12,409 bases of DNA from the NCBI GenBank assembly GCA_020048935.1, contig JAIFLS010000137.1, forward strand, positions 1 to 12,409. Reading direction: 5' to 3'. A program made the position numbers and the translations under genes. The first letter of the stretch is position 1, and every line of letters starts with the position of its first letter. Below the pieces are notes generated by a model that saw nothing but the letters and a program-made list of their open reading frames with translations, searched no databases and was not told the origin of the DNA. This DNA comes from a bacterium. GTDB lineage: Bacteria; Verrucomicrobiota; Kiritimatiellia; UBA8416. Shown here piece after piece: positions 1 to 9,139 of the stretch.

Positions 1-150
1 AGAGTACAGGCTTCCTTAATCGCAGTAGCACCTCGTGTGCGCATGGTGTGATAGTGATCAGCGACGGGGGCCGTAAAACACTACACATCCTACTTTGACC
101 AGCCAGCAGCGATCATGTGAATCTCGCTTCCAAGTCACGACCTAGCAAGT
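1..150. other. Non-coding left edge downstream of the hybrid kinase
   Basis: This stretch lies 3' of the histidine kinase stop codon (TAA on the minus strand at 153-151). I see no convincing ORF, no tRNA-like fold and no GC-rich hairpin followed by a T-run that would make an intrinsic terminator. It may hold the end of the transcript or the promoter region of a gene outside the window; neither can be shown here. Confidence 0.5.
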
Positions 151-1939
<1,789 letters not shown>

Positions 1940-1953
<14 letters not shown>

Positions 1954-3244
1954 CCAAATCACCAATTCGCATCCCCAATAGTTCGTCACGGGGATACCCC
2001 GACATGACACAGTAGGCGTTATTAACCTCTGTAATTCCCCCATCGGCGCCAATGATCCAGAATCCATCGGCCGTGGTCTCCAGAATCTTGCGCTGATAAG
2101 CCTCGTTCCGCTGCAAAGCCTGCCTGTTCTTCAGTGACTCGGCCGATTTCCATACCGCATCCATCAGCAGCGACAACTCCGAGGTATCCGAGTCATCATA
2201 ATCCGTCCCCTTGTTGGCCACGGCCGCCACGGCAACGATCCGCCCCTGGTAGAAAACGGGGACAGTCAGAAAGCGAAGCAAAGCAACATGGCCTTCCGGA
2301 TAGCCTTTCTTCAGGGGGTGCTGCGCCTGGAAATTATTCAGCACGATCGGACGGCGCTGCCGGACCGCTTCCCCCCAGATGCCCGTTTTGTCCAGCGCGT
2401 AACAGGTCTGCGGGTTCGCCACCGCACACTGCTTCATCACGTCCTTCGACCACGTATTGAGGATGAATTCGCGTTTCTCCTCGTCGTAGAAATAAATGTA
2501 TCCGATCTTGCTCGCGGTAATTGTGGCCTTATCCAAGGCGTAGTCCAGGAACTCCTGCATATCACTGCACTCGTGCTGCAGGATATCCGCAACCGCCTTC
2601 AACCGCGCGGAATAACGTTGCAGTGCATCTTGGGTTGCATCCAGTTCGGCGTTGCGGTTCTCGAGTGCCAGACGGGTTTCCTGCAGATCGGACAGGTCGC
2701 TGACGATCACCAGGAGTTCCTGATCCTGCGGTTCGTCGCGCCCTCGCCGGGGTTCATGCAGCCGCGCCTCCAGCCGCGCATGGAACGGAGCTGCACCCTT
2801 CCGTTTAATGCGGACGGCGATATGCTTATCGGATGGATTACGAAAGAACGCATGAAAACGAGACAGGAAGATCTGGGCGTCCTCCTCTACCAACCGATCG
2901 GCAAAGGGATGCCCGACTGGATTTTCATCCGCCTGACCGGTCATCACGCCCCAGGTGGCATTCGTCTGCCGGATCATTCCCGATGCATCCAGAACTACGT
3001 ATCCGACAGGGGCGCGCGAGAACAGCAACGCATACCGATCGCGAGTCTGCTCAAGCGCATCCTGTGCATCGCGCAATTCGGCATTCTGCAATTCGAGTTC
3101 CGCCTGATGAACCGCCAACTCATGCGCCAGCGCTCTCACGCGCTCAAGATCTGCGGCTTCAGCATGCCCATGCACCGCCTGCGCGATCAATGCCTCGGCG
3201 CGGTCACGCAGCACGTCGGCAGAATGGGAATTCGGGGACCTCAT
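1940..3244 (-). CDS. PAS-GAF-PAS sensory half of the split hybrid histidine kinase
   Basis: The 434-aa product has an N-terminal coiled coil (about 30-66, rich in Glu, Leu and Gln), a PAS domain (about 67-185, with APVGYVVLD), a second coiled coil (about 188-215), a GAF domain (about 217-375) and the first half of another PAS (about 382-434). The GAF segment with GIWGEAVRQRRP and HPLKKGYPEGH is the type often found in multi-PAS kinases. It has no kinase core and stops abruptly in the PAS fold, because the kinase lies in another frame just downstream. The start is well supported: it overlaps the stop of the CheB-CheR gene (ATGA) and has an AGGAGG seven bases upstream. As it stands it would be a truncated cytoplasmic sensor without output. 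Before the frameshift the full protein would have been about 1030 residues. Confidence 0.9.
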
Positions 3245-6200
3245 CGCGCGACCTCCTGCAACGAGCCATAGAGGCGCTTGATGCCTCCGGTCATTTCCAT
3301 CTCAATCTGGCATCTTGCCACACAAGGCATGATCGAGCCGTCGGCACGGACGGCATCCAGACGCAGTTCATAAGGCGTCGCGCCCTCCAGAGCCTCTTTA
3401 ACCGCCTGACGGAGGCGCGCCATGGATTCGGGCGTATAGAGGACATCGTGTTCGGCAAAAGAGGGTGCTCCTTGTACCGGATCCCGTCCGAACAGGGCAT
3501 ACAGGTTCTCCGACCAGAAGACGTGATCGGTAGCCACATCCCAGGTCCAGCTTCCCATCCTCGCGGTTCTTTCCGCATCAGCCAGCAGCCGGTGCAAATC
3601 GCGATGGTGCTTTTCACTGAGTGCCAAATGCTCGGCGGAACGTTTGGCGTCGGTAATATCAAACAGCGTGATCACCGCCCCTGCATTGGTCTGCGGGCCG
3701 ATTCGATAAGGCAGGACCCGCACCAGATACCAGCGACCGTCCGCATCATGCGCTTCACGCTCCATCACCTTGTTCTCACGCTGCACGGCAGTGGCCATCT
3801 CCAGCGCATCCAGCTCCCCCAGCCGATGCGAGATGTGGAACAAGGGACGCCCGATATCTCCGGCCTGCAAGTTGAATACCTTTGCAGCCTGCGGCGAATA
3901 GCGGCGAACCGTAAAATCCTCGTCGAGGATCAGGATTCCGATCCGCGAGCTGGTCAGCAGGTTATCCACGTCATTGATGGCCTCTGTCAATTCGATAATC
4001 TTGCTCTGGTATTCGTTATTGACCGTGTAAAGTTCCTCGTTCGTGCTTTGCAGTTCCTCGTTCGTGCTCTGCAACTCCTCGTTGCTGGCCAGCAGTTCCT
4101 CGTTCGTTGCCTGCAATTCCTCATTGGAGGTCTCCAGCTCTTCCACGGTGGCTTGCAGGTTTTCACGGGTGAACTGCAGTTCCTGCTCGAGATCCTGCAA
4201 CCGCTGCCCGGTCTCCAACTCCATGTCAATCTCGGCTGTATCCCGGCTTTCATCCTGGCGCGGCGCACTGATCCGCTCGAAGAACACCGCGACCAGGGAC
4301 GGATCATGCTTGCGTCCGGGCAATGGACGCATCCTTAAGTGCAACGTGCGCGAGGTGTCGCCGTCCCGCAGTCTTACATTCGTATAGGCCATCTCCTCGC
4401 CCGTGCGCAGCACTTTCTGAATTCCCGTCGCCAGCGGAACGCCAAGCTCGCGATCCACCATCTTTGATATGTCGAAGACCGCTCGCCCCGAGGGCAGGCG
4501 GAAGATACCCGATGTATCCCCCAGGGTATGTAGCACTTCAAGATACTCATTTACCACAACGACCAGAGGCACGTAGGACGCACTCAGGCACTCCAGCAGT
4601 CGCATCATGAGCCGCTCGTGCTCGCGCGAAGGGGTTGGTGATGTCGCCGAAAAGCCAATGGCAGGCCGAGGCCCCAGTCGCTCCCGCAGCGCAAGCAGCG
4701 GCATTTCGCCGTCAGGCTGCCGGGACGAGCTTCCCAGGGAACGATAGATACGGGCCCGACGTTCAACCGGATCGAAGCGACTTTCCATATCCCCCAGCGT
4801 TTCACTCGATCCCAGCAGCAGAATACCCCGGGTCTCGCGCAGGGAGAAGGCGAACATCTCGATCGCACGCTGTTGCAGGGTAACCTGCAGATAGATCAGC
4901 AGATTGCGGCAGGTCACGAGATCCATGCGCGTAAACGGCGGATCTTTCACCAGATTGTGCTGCGCGAACACGACCATCTCGCGCACCGATCGAATCACCT
5001 GATACTTTTCACCATGGCGATAAAAATACTTGGTGATCATGGCAGGCCCAAGATCCGCGGCAATGCTCTCGGGATACACCCCGAGACCGGCCTTGGTAAT
5101 CGCATCGGCATCCAGGTCGGTTGAAAAAATCTTGATGTCGCACGCCAGATTCAGCTCCTCCATGGTCTCGCGACACAGAATCGCCAGCGTATAGGCTTCC
5201 TCCCCCGTGGAACAGCCCGCCACCCACATGCGTATCTCGCGTCCGGCGGCCTGCGTGAACAGATCAGGCAGCACACGGTCGTGCAGCACCTTCCAAACCT
5301 CCGGATCACGAAAGAAGCTGGTCACACCGATCAACAACTCCCGGTACAGCGCCATCACCTCGGATGCGTTCTGTTCGGCGTAGAGCACATAATCATCGAA
5401 ATCCGCCGACTGCGTAATGGCGATGCGCCGTTCAACGCGGCGCACAATCGTACTGGGTTTGTAGAATGTGAAATCGACTTTAGTCTTGCCGCGCAACAGC
5501 GAGAAAAGCCGTGTCATCCCGGTCTCATTTTCCATCACCGGTTGCCGGGCCTCCCGCTGCGAGCCGAAGGGATGGCGCAAACAGGCCAGCAGTTGCGAGG
5601 GCATTTCCTCGGGCGGGAGGATAAAGTCGGCCAGTCCCGTCGAAATCGCGGCACGGGGCATGCCATCAAACTTCGCGCTCTCCTCGCTCTGCACCAGGAT
5701 CAGGCCCCCCGCCTCCTTCACGGCGCGAACCCCGCGTGTGCCGTCGCTCCCCGTGCCCGACAGGATGACAGCCACCGCACGCTCCCCCTGATCCTCTGCC
5801 AGCGAGCGCAGGAATATATCGACCGGGAGATTGACGCCCTCTTGCTGGCCTTGATCAGCCAACAACAGTTTGCCATGAAAAATCGTCAGATTCTTGCGGG
5901 GCGGGATCAGGTAGATATGATTGGCCTCCACCTCCATTCCGTCATCGGCCCGCTGGACGGGAATATCGGTTTTGCGAGACAGCAGTTCAACCATCAGGCT
6001 CTTGTAGTCGGGAGACAAATGCTGGATCACCACAAACGCCATTCCACTATAGACCGGAACGGCCTTGAAGAACGACTCAATGGCCTCAAGTCCACCTGCC
6101 GACGCACCGATGCCAACCACCGTGAGGCATTTCAAAGCCACACCGGATCCCTGCGCCGCAACCAGCCCCGCTGTCGTCATCACCGACACTGGCAACGCTT

Positions 6201-6255
6201 CCGGGGCATCGCTTGCCTCCGGTATCGGCACTAGAAACGGTTGCTCCGCAATCAT
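3241..6255 (-). CDS. CheB-CheR fusion with degenerate PAS, coiled coil and two PAS domains
   Basis: A 1004-aa cytoplasmic protein. CheB methylesterase/deamidase domain (about 43-230) carries the Ser-His-Asp triad: Ser52 in GIGASAGG, His79 in VIQHLSPD and Asp171 in LSGTGSDG. It has no N-terminal receiver. CheR methyltransferase follows (about 240-510), with FYKPSTIVRRVERRI in the N-terminal helical domain, LIGVTSFFRDPEVW, the SAM-binding WVAGCSTGEEAY (344-355), Asp380 in IFSTDLDAD and CRNLLIYL. A degenerate PAS-like domain spans about 545-665. A coiled coil at about 685-765 is built on five NEEL heptads, and two PAS domains occupy about 767-870 and 893-1003. Known CheB and CheR remove and add methyl groups on glutamates of chemoreceptors; in fusions of this kind the substrate is usually unknown. 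It is the first gene of its transcript, followed with a four-base overlap by a hybrid kinase. The start at 6255 has GGAGGG seven bases upstream; no MCP or CheA is nearby. All visible catalytic residues are intact. Confidence 0.95.
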   Translation of the reverse strand: MIAEQPFLVPIPEASDAPEALPVSVMTTAGLVAAQGSGVALKCLTVVGIGASAGGLEAIESFFKAVPVYSGMAFVVIQHLSPDYKSLMVELLSRKTDIPVQRADDGMEVEANHIYLIPPRKNLTIFHGKLLLADQGQQEGVNLPVDIFLRSLAEDQGERAVAVILSGTGSDGTRGVRAVKEAGGLILVQSEESAKFDGMPRAAISTGLADFILPPEEMPSQLLACLRHPFGSQREARQPVMENETGMTRLFSLLRGKTKVDFTFYKPSTIVRRVERRIAITQSADFDDYVLYAEQNASEVMALYRELLIGVTSFFRDPEVWKVLHDRVLPDLFTQAAGREIRMWVAGCSTGEEAYTLAILCRETMEELNLACDIKIFSTDLDADAITKAGLGVYPESIAADLGPAMITKYFYRHGEKYQVIRSVREMVVFAQHNLVKDPPFTRMDLVTCRNLLIYLQVTLQQRAIEMFAFSLRETRGILLLGSSETLGDMESRFDPVERRARIYRSLGSSSRQPDGEMPLLALRERLGPRPAIGFSATSPTPSREHERLMMRLLECLSASYVPLVVVVNEYLEVLHTLGDTSGIFRLPSGRAVFDISKMVDRELGVPLATGIQKVLRTGEEMAYTNVRLRDGDTSRTLHLRMRPLPGRKHDPSLVAVFFERISAPRQDESRDTAEIDMELETGQRLQDLEQELQFTRENLQATVEELETSNEELQATNEELLASNEELQSTNEELQSTNEELYTVNNEYQSKIIELTEAINDVDNLLTSSRIGILILDEDFTVRRYSPQAAKVFNLQAGDIGRPLFHISHRLGELDALEMATAVQRENKVMEREAHDADGRWYLVRVLPYRIGPQTNAGAVITLFDITDAKRSAEHLALSEKHHRDLHRLLADAERTARMGSWTWDVATDHVFWSENLYALFGRDPVQGAPSFAEHDVLYTPESMARLRQAVKEALEGATPYELRLDAVRADGSIMPCVARCQIEMEMTGGIKRLYGSLQEVAR
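3252..3257 (-). promoter_or_regulatory. Shine-Dalgarno AGGAGG for the PAS-GAF gene
   Basis: A perfect AGGAGG lies within the 3' end of the CheB-CheR gene, seven bases from the ATG at 3244. With the four-base stop/start overlap it suggests translational coupling and fixes the start of the sensor half. Confidence 0.85.
4030..4125 (-). repeat. 21-bp tandem repeats encoding NEEL heptads
   Basis: Five successive imperfect 21-base units encode N-E-E-L plus three variable residues (Asn711 to Leu742 of the CheB-CheR protein). The two neighbouring units nearest 4030 are almost identical at the DNA level. The period equals two coiled-coil turns, so copy changes would keep both frame and register. This linker is a recurrent feature of CheB-CheR-PAS fusions. 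Confidence 0.8.
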
Positions 6256-6262
6256 GCCTTAT

Positions 6263-6268
6263 CCCTCC
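6263..6268 (-). promoter_or_regulatory. Shine-Dalgarno GGAGGG for the CheB-CheR gene
   Basis: GGAGGG lies seven bases before the ATG at 6255 and supports this start over the internal Met26. Confidence 0.8.
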
Positions 6269-6304
6269 AATTCACTCCGATGATGCTCAAACGTGGCAAC
6301 CAAC

Positions 6305-6324
6305 GCACCCATATTTTCGGGTGC
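6305..6324. repeat. Inverted repeat GCACCC / GGGTGC
   Basis: GCACCC at 6305-6310 pairs with GGGTGC at 6319-6324 across an AT-rich 8-base spacer, about 50-70 bases upstream of the CheB-CheR start. A third copy, GCACCCAT, sits at 6376-6383. It could be an operator or a leader hairpin of the minus-strand transcript; there is no direct evidence for either. Confidence 0.45.
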
Positions 6325-6491
6325 ATCAGACTTGCAAAGTTCTCATGCGGTTTCAATCTCAAAATCAAGTGACATGCACCCATCGCCTTGCTCCATGCGA
6401 TTTTTTGCTATGCGCAGAGGGCGCTGTGTGGTAATCATAATGCTTGGTCAAGGGCGACCCTCTTATCAACGTGGGTGATTGTTAACAGAAA

Positions 6492-6507
6492 CGTCGCGCT
6501 GGCGACG
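6492..6507 (+). promoter_or_regulatory. GC-rich hairpin in the leader of the DHOD-like gene
   Basis: CGTCGC and GCGACG form a perfect six-base stem with a GCTG loop, ending eight bases before the ribosome binding site GGGAG (6515-6519). In RNA it would be a stable small stem-loop in the 5' leader. It might protect the mRNA or be a protein binding site; function is not shown. Confidence 0.4.
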
Positions 6508-6528
6508 GGATTCCGGGAGAAAAACATC

Positions 6529-7533
6529 ATGGCGGATTTATCTACGACTTACATGGGGATTGCGCTGAAGAATCCCGTAATGGTGGCGGCTTGTGCGTTG
6601 TCCAGCAAGGTGGACAATATTATCCGTGCCGAGGAGGCGGGGGCCGGCGCGCTGGTGATCCGTTCCCTGTTCGAGGAGCAGATCCGCCACGAGATCGGCG
6701 ATCTCGACGAGGCGTTGTCGCAGGGATCCGACTCGTATGCCGAGGCGCTTTCCTATTTCCCGGCGATCAGCCATGGCGAGGCGAAGGAACATCTCTTCTG
6801 GGTCGAGCGGACGCGTGCGGCGACGAAAATGCCATTGATCGGCAGCTTGAATGCGGTCTCGCCGGGAAGCTGGATCAAGTATGCTAAACAGCTTGCCGAC
6901 ACGGGTGTCGATGGCTTGGAATTGAATTATTACACGGTCGAGGCGGATATTGAGCGCGATGGCGTCGCTGCCGAGCAGCAGATGCTGGATATTGTGGCGT
7001 CGGTCCGGGCCGAAGTCGAGTTGCCGATCGCGGTGAAGATCAGTCCCTTCTATACATCCGTCGGCAATGTCATCCGCAAGATCGAGGATGCGGGAGCCAA
7101 CGGGGTCGTGATGTTCAACCGCTTCCTGCAGCCGGAAATCGATCCGGACAAGGAGACGGTCCTGCACGAGATGACCTACAGCACCAGTGCGGAAATGCGG
7201 GTGCCGCTGCGCTGGATCGGCCTGCTCTACGGACAGCTTTCGCTGGACATGGCGGCCAACACCGGCATCATGGAGTCCCGTGATGTGGTCAAGGCGCTGC
7301 TGGCGGGGGCGACGGTCACGCAGGTGGCGTCGACGCTGTTCCGCAACGGGATCGGGCATCTCACGAGCCTGGTTGACGGCTTGAGCGCCTGGATGGATGC
7401 CAAGGGGTATGCGTCGGTGGAGGATTTCCGCGGCAAGCTCAGCCAGCAAGGGTTCGAGGGCGATCCGGTGATGTTCGAGCGGGCGCAATATCTCGATTTC
7501 CTGATGTCGCGCCAGCGCTGGGTCAAGGCATAA
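6529..7533 (+). CDS. Dihydroorotate dehydrogenase-like TIM-barrel flavoprotein
   Basis: A 334-aa protein resembling the family usually annotated as dihydroorotate dehydrogenase-like. Recognisable elements are KNPVMVAACALS (14-25), PLIGSLNAVSPGSW (102-115), a barrel strand DGLELNYY (128-135), PIAVKISPF (166-174, Lys170), NGVVMFNRF (191-199) and a C-terminal phosphate-binding-type segment ALLAGATVTQVASTLFRNG. In true class 1 DHODs the strand ending LELN continues into an S/C-P-N motif near the active site. Here it continues as YYTVE, and I find no equivalent catalytic loop Cys or Ser, so oxidation of dihydroorotate is doubtful. FMN binding remains likely from the conserved Lys and Asn positions. 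The start at 6529 has GGAG nine bases upstream; the in-frame ATG at 6388 gives a non-conserved extension through the leader hairpin. rsmD follows after 16 bases, so it probably heads the operon. True substrate unknown. Confidence 0.88.
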   Translation: MADLSTTYMGIALKNPVMVAACALSSKVDNIIRAEEAGAGALVIRSLFEEQIRHEIGDLDEALSQGSDSYAEALSYFPAISHGEAKEHLFWVERTRAATKMPLIGSLNAVSPGSWIKYAKQLADTGVDGLELNYYTVEADIERDGVAAEQQMLDIVASVRAEVELPIAVKISPFYTSVGNVIRKIEDAGANGVVMFNRFLQPEIDPDKETVLHEMTYSTSAEMRVPLRWIGLLYGQLSLDMAANTGIMESRDVVKALLAGATVTQVASTLFRNGIGHLTSLVDGLSAWMDAKGYASVEDFRGKLSQQGFEGDPVMFERAQYLDFLMSRQRWVKA

Positions 7534-7549
7534 CCGGGCCGGGCGATCA

Positions 7550-8143
7550 ATGGCGGGTCTGTTGCGAATTACGGGTGGCAGTCTTTGCGGACGGCGCCTG
7601 CGGGTACCGCCGGGCGACCATGTCAGGCCGACGCAGGACCGTGTCAGGGAGGCCTTGTTCTCCTCGTTGCAGTCCGTCATCGGGGGTGCCGACTTCCTGG
7701 ATTTGTTTGCCGGATCGGGCGCGGTTGGTCTCGAGGCATCGAGCCGCGGGGCCGGGCGAGTCTGCTGGGTTGAGCAGGATCGTCGCGTGTTCACGACGTT
7801 GAAAGACAACGTGGGGACGCTGCTGGGTGGCGGGGCGGCGGGGGAATGCCGTTGCCAGGATGTGTTCGCGTTTTGCCGCGGGTGGCGTGGTGAGCGCGGG
7901 TTTGACGTGATATTCGCGGATCCGCCTTATGCGTTGCGCGATGGGGTGGAGGGGTTGGCGGGCAAGCTGCTGGAGCTGCTGGCCGGGGGGCGGCATCCGC
8001 TGGTGGCACCCGGCGGTCTGCTGGTACTGGAGCAGGGGGCCAGGGAGACGGTGCCGGTGGCGGTAGGTTGGGAACTGATGCGTGAGCGGGATTACGGGCG
8101 GACCTGCCTGAGGACATACCGGAAAAAGGAGATGGCAGCATGA
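7550..8143 (+). CDS. rsmD: 16S rRNA (guanine966-N2)-methyltransferase RsmD
   Basis: A 197-aa SAM-dependent methyltransferase. In the family it modifies G966 of 16S rRNA on assembled 30S particles, using SAM. It shows the diagnostic N-terminal RITGG and RPTQDRVREALF (26-37), SAM motif I LDLFAGSGAVGLEA (50-63), an acidic residue in the VEQD segment (74-77) and the catalytic DPPY (124-127) of N2/N6-type methyltransferases. Length is normal for the family. No clear Shine-Dalgarno precedes the ATG, but the preceding stop is only 16 bases away, so reinitiation or coupling is likely. Its stop overlaps the coaD start (ATGA). The rsmD-coaD pairing is a common bacterial arrangement. Confidence 0.95.
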   Translation: MAGLLRITGGSLCGRRLRVPPGDHVRPTQDRVREALFSSLQSVIGGADFLDLFAGSGAVGLEASSRGAGRVCWVEQDRRVFTTLKDNVGTLLGGGAAGECRCQDVFAFCRGWRGERGFDVIFADPPYALRDGVEGLAGKLLELLAGGRHPLVAPGGLLVLEQGARETVPVAVGWELMRERDYGRTCLRTYRKKEMAA

Positions 8144-8688
8144 CGCGTCTGGCGATTTATGCGGGCACATTTGACCCGCTGACGTTCGGGCATCTGGATC
8201 TGGTCACCCGTTGCTCCGAGATATTCGGCAACCTGATTGTCGCGGTTTCGGCCGACACGATGAAAAAGACACTGTTCAGCGCCGATGAACGGGCTGGCAT
8301 GATCCGCGAGGTTGTCGACCGGATGGCGCTTGGCAACGTGACGGTCGAGATCTTCGACGGGTTGCTGATCAATTATGCAAGGGCCAAGTCGGTGGGCGTG
8401 CTGATCCGCGGGTTGCGGGCCTATTCGGATTTCGAATATGAGTTCCAGATGGCGCTCACCAACCGCAAACTGGCGCCGGAAATCGAGACGTTGTTCATGA
8501 TGCCGAAGGAGAACCACAGCTACGTCAGCTCCAGCACGGTCAAGGAAGTGGCCGGGCTGGGCGGGCGGACGGCGGACTTTGTCCCGCCGGCGGTGCAGCG
8601 GGCATTGGCCCGGAAGTTCGGCCAGCCCGTGAACAGTGAACCGGCGGCGAGAGCAAAGGAGGACGGCGATGAAAATACATCTGAATGA
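8140..8688 (+). CDS. coaD: Phosphopantetheine adenylyltransferase CoaD
   Basis: Catalyses 4'-phosphopantetheine + ATP to dephospho-CoA + PPi, the penultimate step of CoA synthesis. The 182-aa nucleotidyltransferase has AGTFDPLTFGHLDL (8-21) with the TxGH nucleotide motif (Thr15, His18), LIRGLRAYSDFEYEFQMALTNR (88-109; Arg90, Arg93) and the Ser-Ser-Ser signature (130-132) in the loop YVSSSTVKEVA. There the common I-S-S-S and R-E are V-S-S-S and K-E, conservative changes. Most family members are about 160 aa; here a polar tail of roughly 20 residues after KFGQP extends over the yceD start. AAGGAG lies eight bases before the ATG, which overlaps the rsmD stop. The product feeds CoA and thus malonyl-CoA and holo-ACP for the fab genes downstream. 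Confidence 0.96.
   Translation: MTRLAIYAGTFDPLTFGHLDLVTRCSEIFGNLIVAVSADTMKKTLFSADERAGMIREVVDRMALGNVTVEIFDGLLINYARAKSVGVLIRGLRAYSDFEYEFQMALTNRKLAPEIETLFMMPKENHSYVSSSTVKEVAGLGGRTADFVPPAVQRALARKFGQPVNSEPAARAKEDGDENTSE
8655..8662 (+). promoter_or_regulatory. Shine-Dalgarno AAAGGAGG deciding the yceD start
   Basis: AAAGGAGG within the end of coaD lies six bases before ATG 8669, favouring this start over the in-frame ATG at 8636, which has no such site and would add eleven non-conserved basic residues. Confidence 0.85.
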
Positions 8689-9121
8689 CCTGCCCAACGA
8701 GGGGGCCGCATTTGAAGGGGAGCTTCCGCCGGAGATCCTCGAGTCCTCCGCCGACGACCCGGTGTGTTGCGCCGGACCGATCCATTACCGTCTGCGGGCG
8801 TTGGTGGTTACGGACGAGCTCCTTGTGGATGGAACGCTCGAGGCGGCATTGCGGCTGCGTTGCCGCCGGTGCGACTGCCGGTTTGATGGGGCGCTCGGTA
8901 ATCTGGCGTATCATTACGATCAGTCGGTGGTTTCGTCCCCTGAATATGTAGACTTGACCGAAGATATCCGTGAGGCTATGATGATCGCTTTCCCGTCGTA
9001 TCCGATTTGTGATCCGGCGTGCAAGGGCTTATGCCCGCAGTGTGGAGTGAACTGGAACGAGACGACGTGTGAATGCAAGCCGCCTGCGGATAACCGCTGG
9101 GCGGCTTTAGTCGGTTTATAG
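8669..9121 (+). CDS. yceD: DUF177 / YceD family protein
   Basis: A 150-aa small protein of the DUF177 family, usually encoded immediately before rpmF; homologues have been linked to 23S rRNA or large-subunit biogenesis, but the biochemical role is not settled. An N-terminal beta-rich part is followed by LRCRRC (Cys65, Cys68) and, near the C-terminus, the hallmark CDPACKGLCPQCG (Cys114, Cys118, Cys122, Cys125) and a further Cys134/Cys136. The clustered cysteines suggest metal binding, an inference from spacing. The gene overlaps coaD by 20 bases and is separated from rpmF by 18 bases, so it probably shares a transcript with both. Length is a little shorter than the E. coli protein (about 173 aa), consistent with the chosen start. 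Confidence 0.92.
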   Translation: MKIHLNDLPNEGAAFEGELPPEILESSADDPVCCAGPIHYRLRALVVTDELLVDGTLEAALRLRCRRCDCRFDGALGNLAYHYDQSVVSSPEYVDLTEDIREAMMIAFPSYPICDPACKGLCPQCGVNWNETTCECKPPADNRWAALVGL

Positions 9122-9125
9122 GAAA

Positions 9126-9131
9126 AAGGAG
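9126..9131 (+). promoter_or_regulatory. Shine-Dalgarno AAGGAG for rpmF, in a 12-base box shared with coaD
   Basis: AAGGAG lies eight bases before the rpmF ATG. It is part of ggaaaaaggaga (9121-9132), which is identical to the box before coaD at 8121-8132. Confidence 0.75.
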
Positions 9132-9139
9132 AGTGTGTT

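Larger units (their letters stand above)
6256..6528. promoter_or_regulatory. Divergent intergenic region between signalling cassette and housekeeping operon
   Basis: These 273 bases separate two divergent units and must hold both promoters. The composition is more AT-rich than the genes, especially around 6355-6480. The plus strand has TTGCTA at 6405-6410 and CATAAT at 6436-6441, but spaced too far apart (25 bases) for a standard sigma-70 promoter. The minus strand has TTGATT followed 17 bases later by TGAGAA, also weak. I therefore do not call exact promoter elements. Small inverted repeats and a repeated GCACCC motif are listed separately. Confidence 0.6.

Noticed and set aside
1954..2067. 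Upstream ATG (2067) as the start of the kinase half
   Set aside because: The added 38 residues are an out-of-frame reading of the upstream PAS domain and do not resemble any domain.
2833..4338. Long plus-strand open frame (501 codons) opposite the CheB-CheR and PAS-GAF genes
   Set aside because: It is the complement of well-recognised domains; its product is rich in His, Arg and Gln, resembles no family I know and crosses a real gene boundary.
5281..6234. Plus-strand open frame (317 codons) opposite the CheB and CheR domains
   Set aside because: Shadow of a highly conserved catalytic region; no ribosome binding site and no recognisable motif.
6405..6441. Sigma-70 promoter TTGCTA ... CATAAT for the right-hand operon
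   Set aside because: The two boxes are 25 bases apart, well outside the normal 16-18, so I do not call it.
6388..6528. Upstream ATG (6388) for the DHOD-like gene
   Set aside because: The extension covers the leader hairpin and the ribosome binding site, and the conserved family start is at 6529.
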